DNA of 64,000 bases, taken from NCBI GenBank assembly GCA_016794465.1, contig JAEUKA010000072.1, positions 1 through 64,000 of the forward strand, read 5' to 3'. Origin of the DNA: Myxococcales bacterium. GTDB taxonomy: Bacteria; Myxococcota_A; Polyangia; Palsa-1104; JAEUJZ01. Positions 7,752 through 16,070 of the stretch are shown here, one piece after another. Made by a program: the position numbers and the translations under genes. Under the pieces are notes generated by a model that was not told where the DNA came from, made no database searches, and saw nothing but the letters and a program-made list of their open reading frames with translations. The stretch's first letter is position 1. Every line of letters begins with the position of its first letter.

Positions 7752-8360
7752 ATGGCAGCCAGGTATCTTCCTCGCAGTGACGCCGGTCTGGTGGTGTGGA
7801 TCACCAACCTGCTCACCGCACTTCCGGCCCAGGCCAAAGCGCTCGGGATGTCCCCGACCGAGTACAAAGACGCGATCGACCAGGCCAAGGCCGTCGTCAC
7901 TGCGATTGCCGCTGACGAAGCGAAGTACGCCGACTGGCAGGCGGCGGTGGCGCGGACCGCTGACCTCCGCACCGAGGCGCTCACCGAGATCCAGCGCGTC
8001 ATCGAGCGGCTCAAGACCAGCCCCGGCTACACCGAGGAGACGGGCAAGGCGCTGATGGCCGTCCCCAGCAAGGCCGCCGTCGTCCACCTCGAGACGTACA
8101 AGCCCGAGCTGCGCGCCATCGCCCACGGCGGCAAGGTCCGCATCCACTGGAAGCGCGGCGCACTCGACGGCATCAACGTCTACAGCCGCAAGCTCGGCGA
8201 GACGGCCTTCACCTTCCTCGGCCACGACAGCAGCCCCCCCTACGACGACTCCCGCCCCATCACCCCCGGCGAGGTCCGCGAATACCGAGCCATCGGCGTC
8301 GCCTACGACGAGGAAGTCGGCCAGCCCAGCGACATCCTCACCCTCGCCCTCACCGCCTAA
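7752..8360 (+). CDS. hypothetical protein with helical N-terminus and Fn3-like C-terminus
   Basis: The protein has 202 residues. Its start, MAARYLPRSDAGLVVWITN, is followed by about 90 residues of predicted helix. The C-terminal half (RAIAHGGKVRIHWKRGALDGINVYSRKLGETAFTFLGHD, then SRPITPGEVREYRAIGVAYDEEVGQPSDILTLAL) has the strand pattern of a fibronectin type III domain. An AAGGAG site lies 8 bases before the ATG. I recall similar proteins of this architecture, of unknown function, in other large bacterial genomes. No signal peptide is visible. The 21-bp repeat array directly upstream may belong to the same unit. Confidence 0.75.
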   Translation: MAARYLPRSDAGLVVWITNLLTALPAQAKALGMSPTEYKDAIDQAKAVVTAIAADEAKYADWQAAVARTADLRTEALTEIQRVIERLKTSPGYTEETGKALMAVPSKAAVVHLETYKPELRAIAHGGKVRIHWKRGALDGINVYSRKLGETAFTFLGHDSSPPYDDSRPITPGEVREYRAIGVAYDEEVGQPSDILTLALTA

Positions 8361-8420
8361 GTCCCCAAGCCCCAGTCCCCCGCCCCCACCGCCCGTGGTC
8401 GCGACTGGCCCGGGCGTGGT

Positions 8421-9791
8421 ATGACGCGCGGCATGTATCTGCGAGAGATCGAGATCACCAACCTCCGCGCCTTGGAGAAGGTCAAGTGGACCCTTCCCAA
8501 GGACCAAAAGGGCCCCGGCTGGCACGTTATCCTCGGCGACAACGGATCAGGAAAGTCCTCGTTCTTGCAAGGGGTCGCCCTGGCCCTGGTCGGCCCAAGT
8601 GAAGCCCCAGCCCTGCGGCAAGACTTCCGCAAGTGGCTGCGGTCAGGAACCGAGCGGGCCGACATCGAGCTTCTCATCGAGCACGACCCTGCGTTTGACA
8701 GGTGGGCACTGAGAGGTAGCCAAGGGGGATCGCAGCGGTTCCCGCACGTCTACATCGGGAAGGACGAAGAAAGCGGCGATGAGCAGGTCCGCGTGAGGAC
8801 TCCTGAGACAGTGAGTGCCAGAGAGGAAGTTGCCAAGCTGAACCGGGGCCTGTGGAGCAGCAGCCAGGCAGGGTGGTTCTCTGCCGGGTTTGGGCCGTTC
8901 CGCCGCTTTGAAGGGGGCGAGTCGGACAGCGCCAAGCTGTTCTACTCAAACCCGAATCTGGCTGCGCATCTCTCGCTGTTTAGCGAAGGGATCGCGCTGT
9001 CTGAGAGCCTGGCGTGGCTGCGCAAGCTGCACAACCTGGCACGGGACTCGGTCCAGAAGAGACAATCCTCGGATGAGGCATCCCAAGCGGCATCCCTGCT
9101 TGTGCGCCTGCAAGAGTTCGTGAACAACAGCCAGCTGCTCCCGAATGGCGTGACCCTGGCAGAGATTGACGCCGAGGACGTTCATTTTCGCGATACCGCT
9201 TCGCGCGAAGTGACGGTGAAGTCGCTCTCGGATGGCTTCCGAACCACGCTGAGTTTTACGTTCGAGCTGTTCCGGTTGCTGGATTGGACGTTCGGCTCCA
9301 AAGTCTTCCTAGATCACTGCGTCTCTGCCTCGTCACCCGGCCAGCCTCCGCAGGTGACCCTTCCTGGCGTGGTGCTGATTGACGAGGTGGATGCGCACCT
9401 GCACCCGACCTGGCAGCACCGGATCGGACAGTGGTGTAAGCGCTGCTTTCCCAACCTTCAGTTTCTTGTGACCACGCACAGCCCGATCATCTGTCAGGCG
9501 GCGGAAGGCGGGACGGTGTTCAAGCTGCCGCAGCCAGGCACCGAAGAAGAAGCGCGGATGCTGACGGGGGATGAGTTCGAGCGGCTCGTGTATGGCAGCG
9601 TGCTCGATGCGTACAGCACAGCGGCGTTCGATGAGCAAGCCACGCGCTCCGATGCGGGACGAAAGCTGCTCGACGAGCTGGCAGCGTTGAACATCAAAGA
9701 GCTGGACGAAGGGCTGAGCGCGATAGAGAAGCGTCGGCAGGCACACCTGCGCGTCATCTTGCCCGGCAGTGACGTGCCGGAGGAGAAATGA
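8421..9791 (+). CDS. AAA/ABC-type ATPase, Septu PtuA-like
   Basis: A 456-residue ABC/RecF-like ATPase. Domains in order: an N-terminal strand pair LREIEITNLRALEKVKW, Walker A GDNGSGKSSFLQG near residue 40, an insert with coiled segments (residues 150-280), a signature-like VKSLSDGFRTTLSF near residue 275, Walker B VVLIDEVDAHLHPTWQ near residue 320, and the H-loop VTTHSPIICQ. This type of ATPase, when directly followed by an HNH nuclease, is the layout of Septu anti-phage systems (PtuA-PtuB) and of the ATPase-HNH pair in some retrons. The next gene begins 3 bases after the stop. The start may instead be the ATG at 8433. No reverse transcriptase is nearby. Confidence 0.82.
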   Translation: MTRGMYLREIEITNLRALEKVKWTLPKDQKGPGWHVILGDNGSGKSSFLQGVALALVGPSEAPALRQDFRKWLRSGTERADIELLIEHDPAFDRWALRGSQGGSQRFPHVYIGKDEESGDEQVRVRTPETVSAREEVAKLNRGLWSSSQAGWFSAGFGPFRRFEGGESDSAKLFYSNPNLAAHLSLFSEGIALSESLAWLRKLHNLARDSVQKRQSSDEASQAASLLVRLQEFVNNSQLLPNGVTLAEIDAEDVHFRDTASREVTVKSLSDGFRTTLSFTFELFRLLDWTFGSKVFLDHCVSASSPGQPPQVTLPGVVLIDEVDAHLHPTWQHRIGQWCKRCFPNLQFLVTTHSPIICQAAEGGTVFKLPQPGTEEEARMLTGDEFERLVYGSVLDAYSTAAFDEQATRSDAGRKLLDELAALNIKELDEGLSAIEKRRQAHLRVILPGSDVPEEK

Positions 9792-9794
9792 TCC

Positions 9795-10595
9795 ATGCTG
9801 TCCCTTCCTCAGATCGGTCCGAGTGAGGATCTGCTGACGCAGCTACAGCAGTGGCAAGACGCGGTCGATGCGAAGCTTAACTATGCCCAGCAAGTTGCGA
9901 AAGCCGATGGGGACTGGAGCCTTCATCGCGACAAGCAGCCGATGCGAGACATTGAGGTGCTGCTTGAGCAAATGTGCTGCGGCGGGCGGCGCTGTGCGTA
10001 CTGCGAGGACACATTGGCGCACCAAATCGAGCATCGGTGGCCCAAGAATCTGTACCCAGAGCTTGTCTTCGATTGGCTGAACTTCCTGTACGCCTGCGGA
10101 AGCTGCAATTTGAAGAAAGGCTCCAGATTTGCGGTGTATCCGGTAGGGGGTCGAGCGCTGCTGCGCGTGCGTCGAGTGCCCGGTGCGCCACTGACCGCGC
10201 CGCCGCTTGGGGAGATGGTGTTTATCGATCCTCGCAGTGAAGACCCGACGCAGTTCTTTACGATCGATCTGCGAGGGAGCTTCCGTATCCAAGTCCAAAA
10301 GGGACTACCAGCAAGAGCGCGTGAGCGAGCGCAGTACACCCTTGAGAACCTTCCGCTGAACAGTGATCCGCTCTGCAAGCAGCGTCGAAGTGCTTATCGC
10401 TACTATCGCCTAGAGGTTCAGGCGTACATCCGGGACCGCGAAAGGCAGCAGTCCCAGCGGCAGCTGAAGAAGCACCGACTTGCACTGGCAGAGTTCGCGC
10501 ATCAGACCGTCTGGTTCGAGATGAAGCGGCAGCAGGCGAAGATTGCAGATCTGGCGGCGCTGTTTGCGCAGGCTCCAGAGGCGCTGCAGTGGTAG
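9795..10595 (+). CDS. HNH endonuclease, Septu PtuB-like
   Basis: The protein has 266 residues. Its HNH core is clear: CAYCEDTLAHQIEHRWPK near residues 72-90 (first zinc-knuckle Cys pair and catalytic His) and FDWLNFLYACGSCNLKKG near residues 97-115 (Asn, second Cys pair, CN..KG motif). This is the pattern of the retron/Septu-type HNH family. The C-terminal half is helical and basic, ending near FEMKRQQAKIADLAALF. With the preceding ATPase it forms a two-gene unit in which the ATPase probably controls the nuclease, leading to DNA or RNA cleavage on phage infection. The role is inferred from gene pairing. Confidence 0.85.
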   Translation: MLSLPQIGPSEDLLTQLQQWQDAVDAKLNYAQQVAKADGDWSLHRDKQPMRDIEVLLEQMCCGGRRCAYCEDTLAHQIEHRWPKNLYPELVFDWLNFLYACGSCNLKKGSRFAVYPVGGRALLRVRRVPGAPLTAPPLGEMVFIDPRSEDPTQFFTIDLRGSFRIQVQKGLPARARERAQYTLENLPLNSDPLCKQRRSAYRYYRLEVQAYIRDRERQQSQRQLKKHRLALAEFAHQTVWFEMKRQQAKIADLAALFAQAPEALQW

Positions 10596-10675
10596 TCGTG
10601 CGCGCCGGCTGACGAGCGCTGGGCTTGCTGCGCCTTGAATCCGCCGGGAAAGCCGCGCAATATGGGCAGCTTCTG

Positions 10676-11938
10676 ATGCCCAGGCGAGACTCTGCCGCTT
10701 CTGGCGCCCCCGGCAGCGCCAAGTCCACTGCAAAACCCGAAAACCGGGGCAAACCCGAAAACCGGGGCAAACCCGAGCGCCCAGGCCCGAGCCGGCGAGA
10801 TCAGCTGCGGGCGGCGCGGCGGATCGTGGTCAAGATTGGCACTGGGGTGCTGACGGGCGCGGCGGGTCGGTTCGATCGGGTGCGCTTCGACAGCCTGTGC
10901 GAGGAGCTGTACCACGCCACGCTCGACCGCGAGGTGGTGGTGGTGTCCTCGGGGGCGGTGGCGCTGGGCGTCGAGCGGCTGGGGCTGGCGACGCGACCGA
11001 AAGACATCATCGGCAAGCAGGCGGCGGCGGCGGTCGGACAGTCGCGGCTGATGCGGCTCTATGACGATGCGCTGGGGGCAAAGGGCGTGACGGTGGCGCA
11101 GGTGCTGCTGACGCACGCCGACATCCAGTCGCGGACGCGCTATCTGAATGCGCGACGGGCGATCGGGCAGCTGCTCGAGCACGAGGCGCTGCCGATCATC
11201 AACGAGAACGATACGGTGAGCGTCGAGGAGCTGAAGTTTGGCGACAACGACACGCTGGCGGGGATGGCGGTGGACCTTGTCGAGGCGGAGCTGCTGATCA
11301 TCCTGACCGACATCGATGGGCTGTATACCGCCGACCCGCGCAAAGATCGCAGCGCGACGCGGATTCCCGAGGTGTGGGGGATTGATCCGGCGACGCTGCG
11401 GCTGGCGGGGGACTCAAGCTCGGGGGTGGGGACGGGCGGGATGGCGACCAAGCTGCGGGCGGCGAGTCGGGCGGGCGAGTCGGGGGTGCCAACGCTGATT
11501 GCGCCGGGCAAGCGGGTCGGCAGCCTGGAAGCGGCCTTGCGTGGGGAGGAGTTGGGGACGTTCGTGCACGCGCCTCCACAGCCGGGAACGGGCAGTCGCA
11601 AGCGGTGGCTGCTGCGCGATCTGCGCCCGATGGGACAGCTCTTTATCGATGAAGGGGCGGCGGTGGCGGTGACGGAGCGCGGCAAGAGCCTTCTGCCCAG
11701 TGGCGTGCGCGAGGTGCGGGGCACGTTTGAAGGCGGCGAGCCGGTGGAGATCTGCGGGCCGGGCGGACGGGCGCTGGCGCGGGGCTTTTCGATCTACAGC
11801 TCGGAGGATCTGCGGCGGCTTGCGGGCTGCCAGACGGCGGTGATTGAGAGCATCCTTGGCTACAAGCTGGCCGACGAGGCGGTGCATCGCGATGACTTGG
11901 TGCTGATCGGCAGCCCGGCGGAAGGAACGACCCCATGA
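10676..11938 (+). CDS. proB: glutamate 5-kinase
   Basis: Glutamate 5-kinase catalyses the first step of proline synthesis. Its amino-acid-kinase domain starts RRIVVKIGTGVLTG and continues VVVVSSGAVALGVERLG, QAAAAVGQSRLM, TRYLNARRAI, LPIINENDTVSVEELKFGDND, and GVGTGGMATKLRAAS. A PUA domain follows (GQLFIDEGAAVAVTERGKSLLPSGV). Length is 420 residues from the ATG at 10676. The first 45 residues are a Pro/Lys/Arg-rich extension absent from typical ProB and include an 18-bp DNA duplication, so the true start could lie further in. It overlaps proA by ATGA. Confidence 0.95.
   Translation: MPRRDSAASGAPGSAKSTAKPENRGKPENRGKPERPGPSRRDQLRAARRIVVKIGTGVLTGAAGRFDRVRFDSLCEELYHATLDREVVVVSSGAVALGVERLGLATRPKDIIGKQAAAAVGQSRLMRLYDDALGAKGVTVAQVLLTHADIQSRTRYLNARRAIGQLLEHEALPIINENDTVSVEELKFGDNDTLAGMAVDLVEAELLIILTDIDGLYTADPRKDRSATRIPEVWGIDPATLRLAGDSSSGVGTGGMATKLRAASRAGESGVPTLIAPGKRVGSLEAALRGEELGTFVHAPPQPGTGSRKRWLLRDLRPMGQLFIDEGAAVAVTERGKSLLPSGVREVRGTFEGGEPVEICGPGGRALARGFSIYSSEDLRRLAGCQTAVIESILGYKLADEAVHRDDLVLIGSPAEGTTP
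10733..10768 (+). repeat. 18-bp tandem duplication inside proB
   Basis: Two identical 18-base units (10733-10750 and 10751-10768) followed by a partial third encode KPENRG twice in the N-terminal extension of ProB. The repeat is in frame, so it changes only the length of a disordered region. Confidence 0.95.
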
Positions 11939-13257
11939 GCGACCCCATGAGCGTGCAGACAGCGGAGCTTGCAGCCGAAGACTGGCAGACGGCGCGGGCG
12001 CTCGGCGAGTCGGCCCAGCGGGCGGCGCGGACGCTGGCGAGTGTGTCCTCGGCGCAGAAAGACGCGGTGCTGGCGCGCTTGGGTGAGCTGCTGACCGATC
12101 CAGAGCGGGTGGCGGCGGTGCTTTTGGCCAATGCGCAGGATGTGGCGGCGGCGCAGCAGGCGGGGCTGTCGGCAGCGATGCTCGATCGGCTGCGGCTCGA
12201 TGCGGGGCGGCTGCGGGCGCTGGCGGGGGCGGTGGCGGAGATCCAGGCGCTGCCCGATCCGGTCGGCGAGGTGGTCGAGCAGTGGACGCGGCCCGCCGGC
12301 TTTCGGGTCGAAAAGGTGCGGATTCCGCTGGGGGTGCTGCTGCTCATCTATGAGTCGCGACCGAACGTGACGATTGATGCGGCGGCGCTGGGGTGGAAGA
12401 GCGGCAATGCGGTGATCCTGCGCGGCGGCAAAGAGGCGCGGCACAGCAACCGGGCGCTCGGGAGTCTGTTTCGCGAGGCGCTGCGCTCGCAAGGGCTGCC
12501 CGAGGACGCGTGTCTGCTGGTCGATGATCCGTCGCGGACGCTGATGCTGGCGCTCTTACAGCAGCACGGCCTGATCGACCTGTGTATCCCGCGCGGCGGC
12601 GAGGCGCTGATTCGCTTTGTCGTCGAGCATGCGCGGATTCCGGTGGTGCAGCACTACCAGGGCGTCTGTCACCTGTATGTCCATGCGGCGGCGGACCTGG
12701 CGATGGCGACGGAGCTGGTCTACAACGGCAAGTGCTCGCGACCGGGTGTGTGCAATGCCTTGGAGTGCGTGCTGATCGACGAAGCGGTGGCGCCGCTGCT
12801 GCTGCCGCTGCTGGCCGAGCGGCTGGGGCCGGCGGGGGTCGAGCTGAGGGTGCAGGACGATGCGCGGGCGCTGCTGCCATCGCCGCTGCCGGCGGGCTTG
12901 CGGGTGGTGACGGCGCAGCCGAGTGACTTTGGGCACGAGTTTTTGGCGCTGACGCTGGCGGTGCGGATCGTGCCGTCGGTCGATGCGGCGATCGAGCACA
13001 TTGCCCGCTACGGCTCGCTCCACACCGAGGTGATCTGCACCCGCGACGAAGCGGTGGCGCAGCGGTTTGTGCGACAGGTCTGCGCGAGCTTTGTTGGCTG
13101 GAATGTCTCGACGCGCTTCAACGACGGTGGCGAGCTGGGACTCGGCGCCGAGGTCGGGATCTCGACCACCAAGCTGCACGCGTTTGGACCGATGGGCCTG
13201 CGCGAGCTGTGCGCCACCAAGTTCGTCGTCACCGGCAGCGGTCAGGTCCGCGTCTAA
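11935..13257 (+). CDS. proA: gamma-glutamyl phosphate reductase
   Basis: Glutamate-5-semialdehyde dehydrogenase reduces gamma-glutamyl phosphate with NADPH in proline synthesis. The 440-residue protein has the aldehyde-dehydrogenase fold: RIPLGVLLLIYESRPNVTIDAAAL, GNAVILRGGKEARHSN, CIPRGGEALIRFV, the catalytic cysteine in NGKCSRPGVCNALE, and the C-terminal NVSTRFNDGGELGLGAEVGISTTKLHAFGPMGL. It starts inside the end of proB (ATGA overlap), so proBA is one operon. A second in-frame ATG at 11947 is an alternative start. Confidence 0.96.
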   Translation: MSDPMSVQTAELAAEDWQTARALGESAQRAARTLASVSSAQKDAVLARLGELLTDPERVAAVLLANAQDVAAAQQAGLSAAMLDRLRLDAGRLRALAGAVAEIQALPDPVGEVVEQWTRPAGFRVEKVRIPLGVLLLIYESRPNVTIDAAALGWKSGNAVILRGGKEARHSNRALGSLFREALRSQGLPEDACLLVDDPSRTLMLALLQQHGLIDLCIPRGGEALIRFVVEHARIPVVQHYQGVCHLYVHAAADLAMATELVYNGKCSRPGVCNALECVLIDEAVAPLLLPLLAERLGPAGVELRVQDDARALLPSPLPAGLRVVTAQPSDFGHEFLALTLAVRIVPSVDAAIEHIARYGSLHTEVICTRDEAVAQRFVRQVCASFVGWNVSTRFNDGGELGLGAEVGISTTKLHAFGPMGLRELCATKFVVTGSGQVRV

Positions 13258-13327
13258 GCCGGAGAGTGGCTGAACCGGGGGCGTGGGCTCGCCGCAAAGT
13301 GGTTTCCGCTGCCTCGCAAATCGTGTT

Positions 13328-14626
13328 ATGCAGCCGAAAATGAACGCTTTGCGAGCCTTGAGGAAGCTTTGTAGCGACCGGCGCTTGCCGACGCTCGTGG
13401 GTAGTGTGTCAGTGGCGATGGCAGTGGCGACGGCGGGAACGGCCGCAGCCAAGCCAGTCAAGTCAGCCAAGCCAGCCGCTGCCGCAGACAAGGCAGGGGG
13501 CAAGACGGCTGCCGCTGCGAAGAAGACCGAGGGGGCAGCGATGCCGGATGCGTTCGCGCAGACCGGGAGCCCGACGGCGGGAGCGGAGTCTTCGGCAAGC
13601 AGTCCAAGCTTTGAGGATCTGCTCAAAGACGCGGTGCCGGTGAAGGACTTTGCGACGCTGATCGAGCCGCTGTATGCGCGCTGTGATGATCCCGAGCCGC
13701 TGTACAAGCGCCAGTGCGAGGTGTCGAAGTCGTTCCTGCTCGACTACCTGCACAGCCATACCTTCGTCGCAGAGTCGGACATTCCGCCCGATACCTCGCC
13801 GTATGACGCCGCCGCCAAGCAAGTGGACATGGAGATCTCGGGCTGCGTGGTCTGCAAAAACCCGATCATGGTCGCTGGCGAGCCGCGCTACCTGACCACC
13901 AAGCCGCCGCAGCGAGTGGTCGAGGGTCGGGCGCAGGTCGATCCTCTGGCCAACCACGAGATTGCGATTGCCGACCGGGTGCGCGCCGATCGCTTTGTCG
14001 AGCGGGTGGTGCCTCGGCTGAAAGTCCAGCATGTATTCCGCTTCACGACTCCGTATCCAGCAGAGGCCGTGACCGGATCGTCGCCAGGTCAGCCGTCCGC
14101 CAGTGGGGCTGGGCAGGCGATGGCGCTGGTGGGCAAGACGAGCGCGCTGCCGCCGATTCCGCCGCCGGCCAAAGGGGTGCTGGTGGCGTCGCTGGGACAT
14201 CGGGTCTACGACCGCTGCACCGGTCAGATTGCTGCTGCCAAGCCGGCGGCGCTGTCTCCGGTCAAGGTGTCGCCCGATCGCGGCTGTCCCCGGGATGCCT
14301 CGGAAGACATGTCGCAGGCCGAGATCAAGAAGCAGCAGGACTTTATGGCCCTGCCCGAGCGACTGACCCCGCGTGAGATCGACCGTGTGCTGGCGCCGAT
14401 TCAGGCCCGGGTCCACGAGTGCTACGTCGAGTTTGGCGAGCCCTCGGGCAATGCCAAGGTGAGCTTGGTCATCGGCGCGGAAGGCAAGCTGACCCAGATC
14501 ACGCTGCCGTCGCCGTTTGACAAGGCCGACATTGCCGTGTGTCTGCGCTCGCAGCTGCGGAGCGCGGTGTTCCCGAAGTTCCGGGGCAGCCCGATGAAGC
14601 TCGACTACGTCTATCAAGTGCAGTAG
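13328..14626 (+). CDS. secreted protein with AgmX/PglI-type C-terminal domain
   Basis: The protein has about 432 residues. A basic N-terminus precedes a hydrophobic signal (LPTLVGSVSVAMAVATAGTAAA), so it is exported or anchored. Residues 35-90 are Ala/Lys/Pro-rich and disordered. The middle contains cysteines (YARCDDPEPLYKRQCEVSK, GCVVCKNP) with no fold I recognise. The last 95 residues match the AgmX/PglI or TonB-like pattern of myxobacterial envelope proteins: LTPREIDRVLAPIQARVHEC, GNAKVSLVIGAEGKLTQI, and a final Cys-Leu-Arg helix with AVFPKFRGSPM. Function is unknown. The start could also be the ATG at 13340. Confidence 0.75.
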   Translation: MQPKMNALRALRKLCSDRRLPTLVGSVSVAMAVATAGTAAAKPVKSAKPAAAADKAGGKTAAAAKKTEGAAMPDAFAQTGSPTAGAESSASSPSFEDLLKDAVPVKDFATLIEPLYARCDDPEPLYKRQCEVSKSFLLDYLHSHTFVAESDIPPDTSPYDAAAKQVDMEISGCVVCKNPIMVAGEPRYLTTKPPQRVVEGRAQVDPLANHEIAIADRVRADRFVERVVPRLKVQHVFRFTTPYPAEAVTGSSPGQPSASGAGQAMALVGKTSALPPIPPPAKGVLVASLGHRVYDRCTGQIAAAKPAALSPVKVSPDRGCPRDASEDMSQAEIKKQQDFMALPERLTPREIDRVLAPIQARVHECYVEFGEPSGNAKVSLVIGAEGKLTQITLPSPFDKADIAVCLRSQLRSAVFPKFRGSPMKLDYVYQVQ

Positions 14627-14660
14627 CTGCCGCCCTGCTGCTGGCCATGTGAGGCTCTCC

Positions 14661-16070
14661 ATGTTGTCTTCGCTCGCTTCGTTCCGGTCCCGGTCGCTCG
14701 CGCGGTGGTGTTTGGTCGGTGGACTTGCGGCTGTGTTGCCCGCTTGCAGCAAAGGGGGCGCGGGCGATACGGCCTCGTGTCGCAAGCTGAGTGATCCGCT
14801 GCCGGGTGGGCCGATGAACGATCGACCGATCGCGCGCTCGCTGTACGCAGAGCTGCGCTCGCCCGGCGGCAGCTACACCACGGTTCCGCTCGAGGGCATC
14901 GGCGGTTCGTACAGCGGCAGCAAGCAGCTCACCAAGTGCGAGGAGCGCGGCCAGTACACCGTCGAGCGAATCGTCCTGGTGAACGCCAAGCAAGAGCTGG
15001 TCGCCGTTGCCAATCGCATCGGCGGCTCGGCTGCCTTCAAGATCGACTACTCGAACGGCCAGACCACCAGCATCGCCGGAACGAGCGTCGCCAACTACTA
15101 CACCGACTATGGAACCGCTGCGACGAGTGGCGCGGTGACGCTGCTGACGGTGGCGCCGAGCACTCCGCAGGTTCGCCAGGGCGAGCGGATGACGGTTTCG
15201 GTGGCGCTGCAAGGCGATGAGTGCGGGCTCAAGCAGAGTCAGTGGTGGCTGGCGACGGCATCTGGACAGGTCATCGGCACGCCGCAGGTCGTCTCGGCTG
15301 GGTCGGGGTCGGTGGGGATCTCGGTTCCTCCCGAGCTGGCACCCGGCACCTATTTCGTCGAAGGCCGCGTCGACACCAAAAACGGCCAGTCGTTTGACGT
15401 GAAGCGCCGGAACGCCGCCGACACCATCTACCAGCTCTACGATCGCAAGAGCGGCATCTACACCGCGACGACTTATCCGGTGTCGAAGGTCGAGGTGGTA
15501 GCCAATCCCGATGCCGATCGGACGGCGCCGCAGGCGGTGCAGATGGATGCCACGCCGTCGCGGGTCGAGCGCTGTCAGCAGGTGAACCTGTCGCTTAAGC
15601 TGAGTGACGAGCGAGCGCTGCCGACGATGCAGACGGTGAAGGTGTGGCTCGGTCCGGACGGCGGCATGCTGACCAGCGTCGAGCTGACCGGTGGAGAGAC
15701 GCTCTACGGCAGCCTGACGTTGCCGCTCGATGCGCCGGGTGGAGTCTGGTACGCGTATCCCGACCTGATTCGGGACGCGGCGGGCAACGAAGCGCGCTCG
15801 AGCTTCTCGGGTGGCAAGTTCTCGCTCTCCGGGATGGGGATTGGGACGCCCAAGCCGGTGCAAGCAGCGACCTTTATCGTGCCGTCTGAGATGGCGAAGC
15901 TCGATGGTGGGACGGTGGTGTCCGACCTGGGCGTGGGGCAGCCCGATCTGATGGCGGCGTTTCCGGCGGTGCTCAGTGAGCTGAAGGTGCAGCCGGCGGC
16001 GATTACTCGCGACGGTGACTCGGTGACGATTCGCGTGACCTGGGTGGACGCGAGCGGCTCACTCAAGTAG
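14661..16070 (+). CDS. lipoprotein of unknown function
   Basis: The protein has 469 residues. The signal peptide ends VGGLAAVLPACSKGG, with LPAC as lipobox. The mature part is a series of beta-rich segments of about 100 residues (for example SLYAELRSPGGSYTTVPLEG, TVAPSTPQVRQGERMTVSVAL, VNLSLKLSDERALPTMQTVKVWLG), suggesting three or four Ig-like sandwiches. The ATG at 14661 is chosen over a GTG at 14649 because GAGG lies 7 bases upstream. Its last 8 bases overlap the end of the convergent YgiQ-like gene. I do not recognise a specific family. Confidence 0.7.
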   Translation: MLSSLASFRSRSLARWCLVGGLAAVLPACSKGGAGDTASCRKLSDPLPGGPMNDRPIARSLYAELRSPGGSYTTVPLEGIGGSYSGSKQLTKCEERGQYTVERIVLVNAKQELVAVANRIGGSAAFKIDYSNGQTTSIAGTSVANYYTDYGTAATSGAVTLLTVAPSTPQVRQGERMTVSVALQGDECGLKQSQWWLATASGQVIGTPQVVSAGSGSVGISVPPELAPGTYFVEGRVDTKNGQSFDVKRRNAADTIYQLYDRKSGIYTATTYPVSKVEVVANPDADRTAPQAVQMDATPSRVERCQQVNLSLKLSDERALPTMQTVKVWLGPDGGMLTSVELTGGETLYGSLTLPLDAPGGVWYAYPDLIRDAAGNEARSSFSGGKFSLSGMGIGTPKPVQAATFIVPSEMAKLDGGTVVSDLGVGQPDLMAAFPAVLSELKVQPAAITRDGDSVTIRVTWVDASGSLK

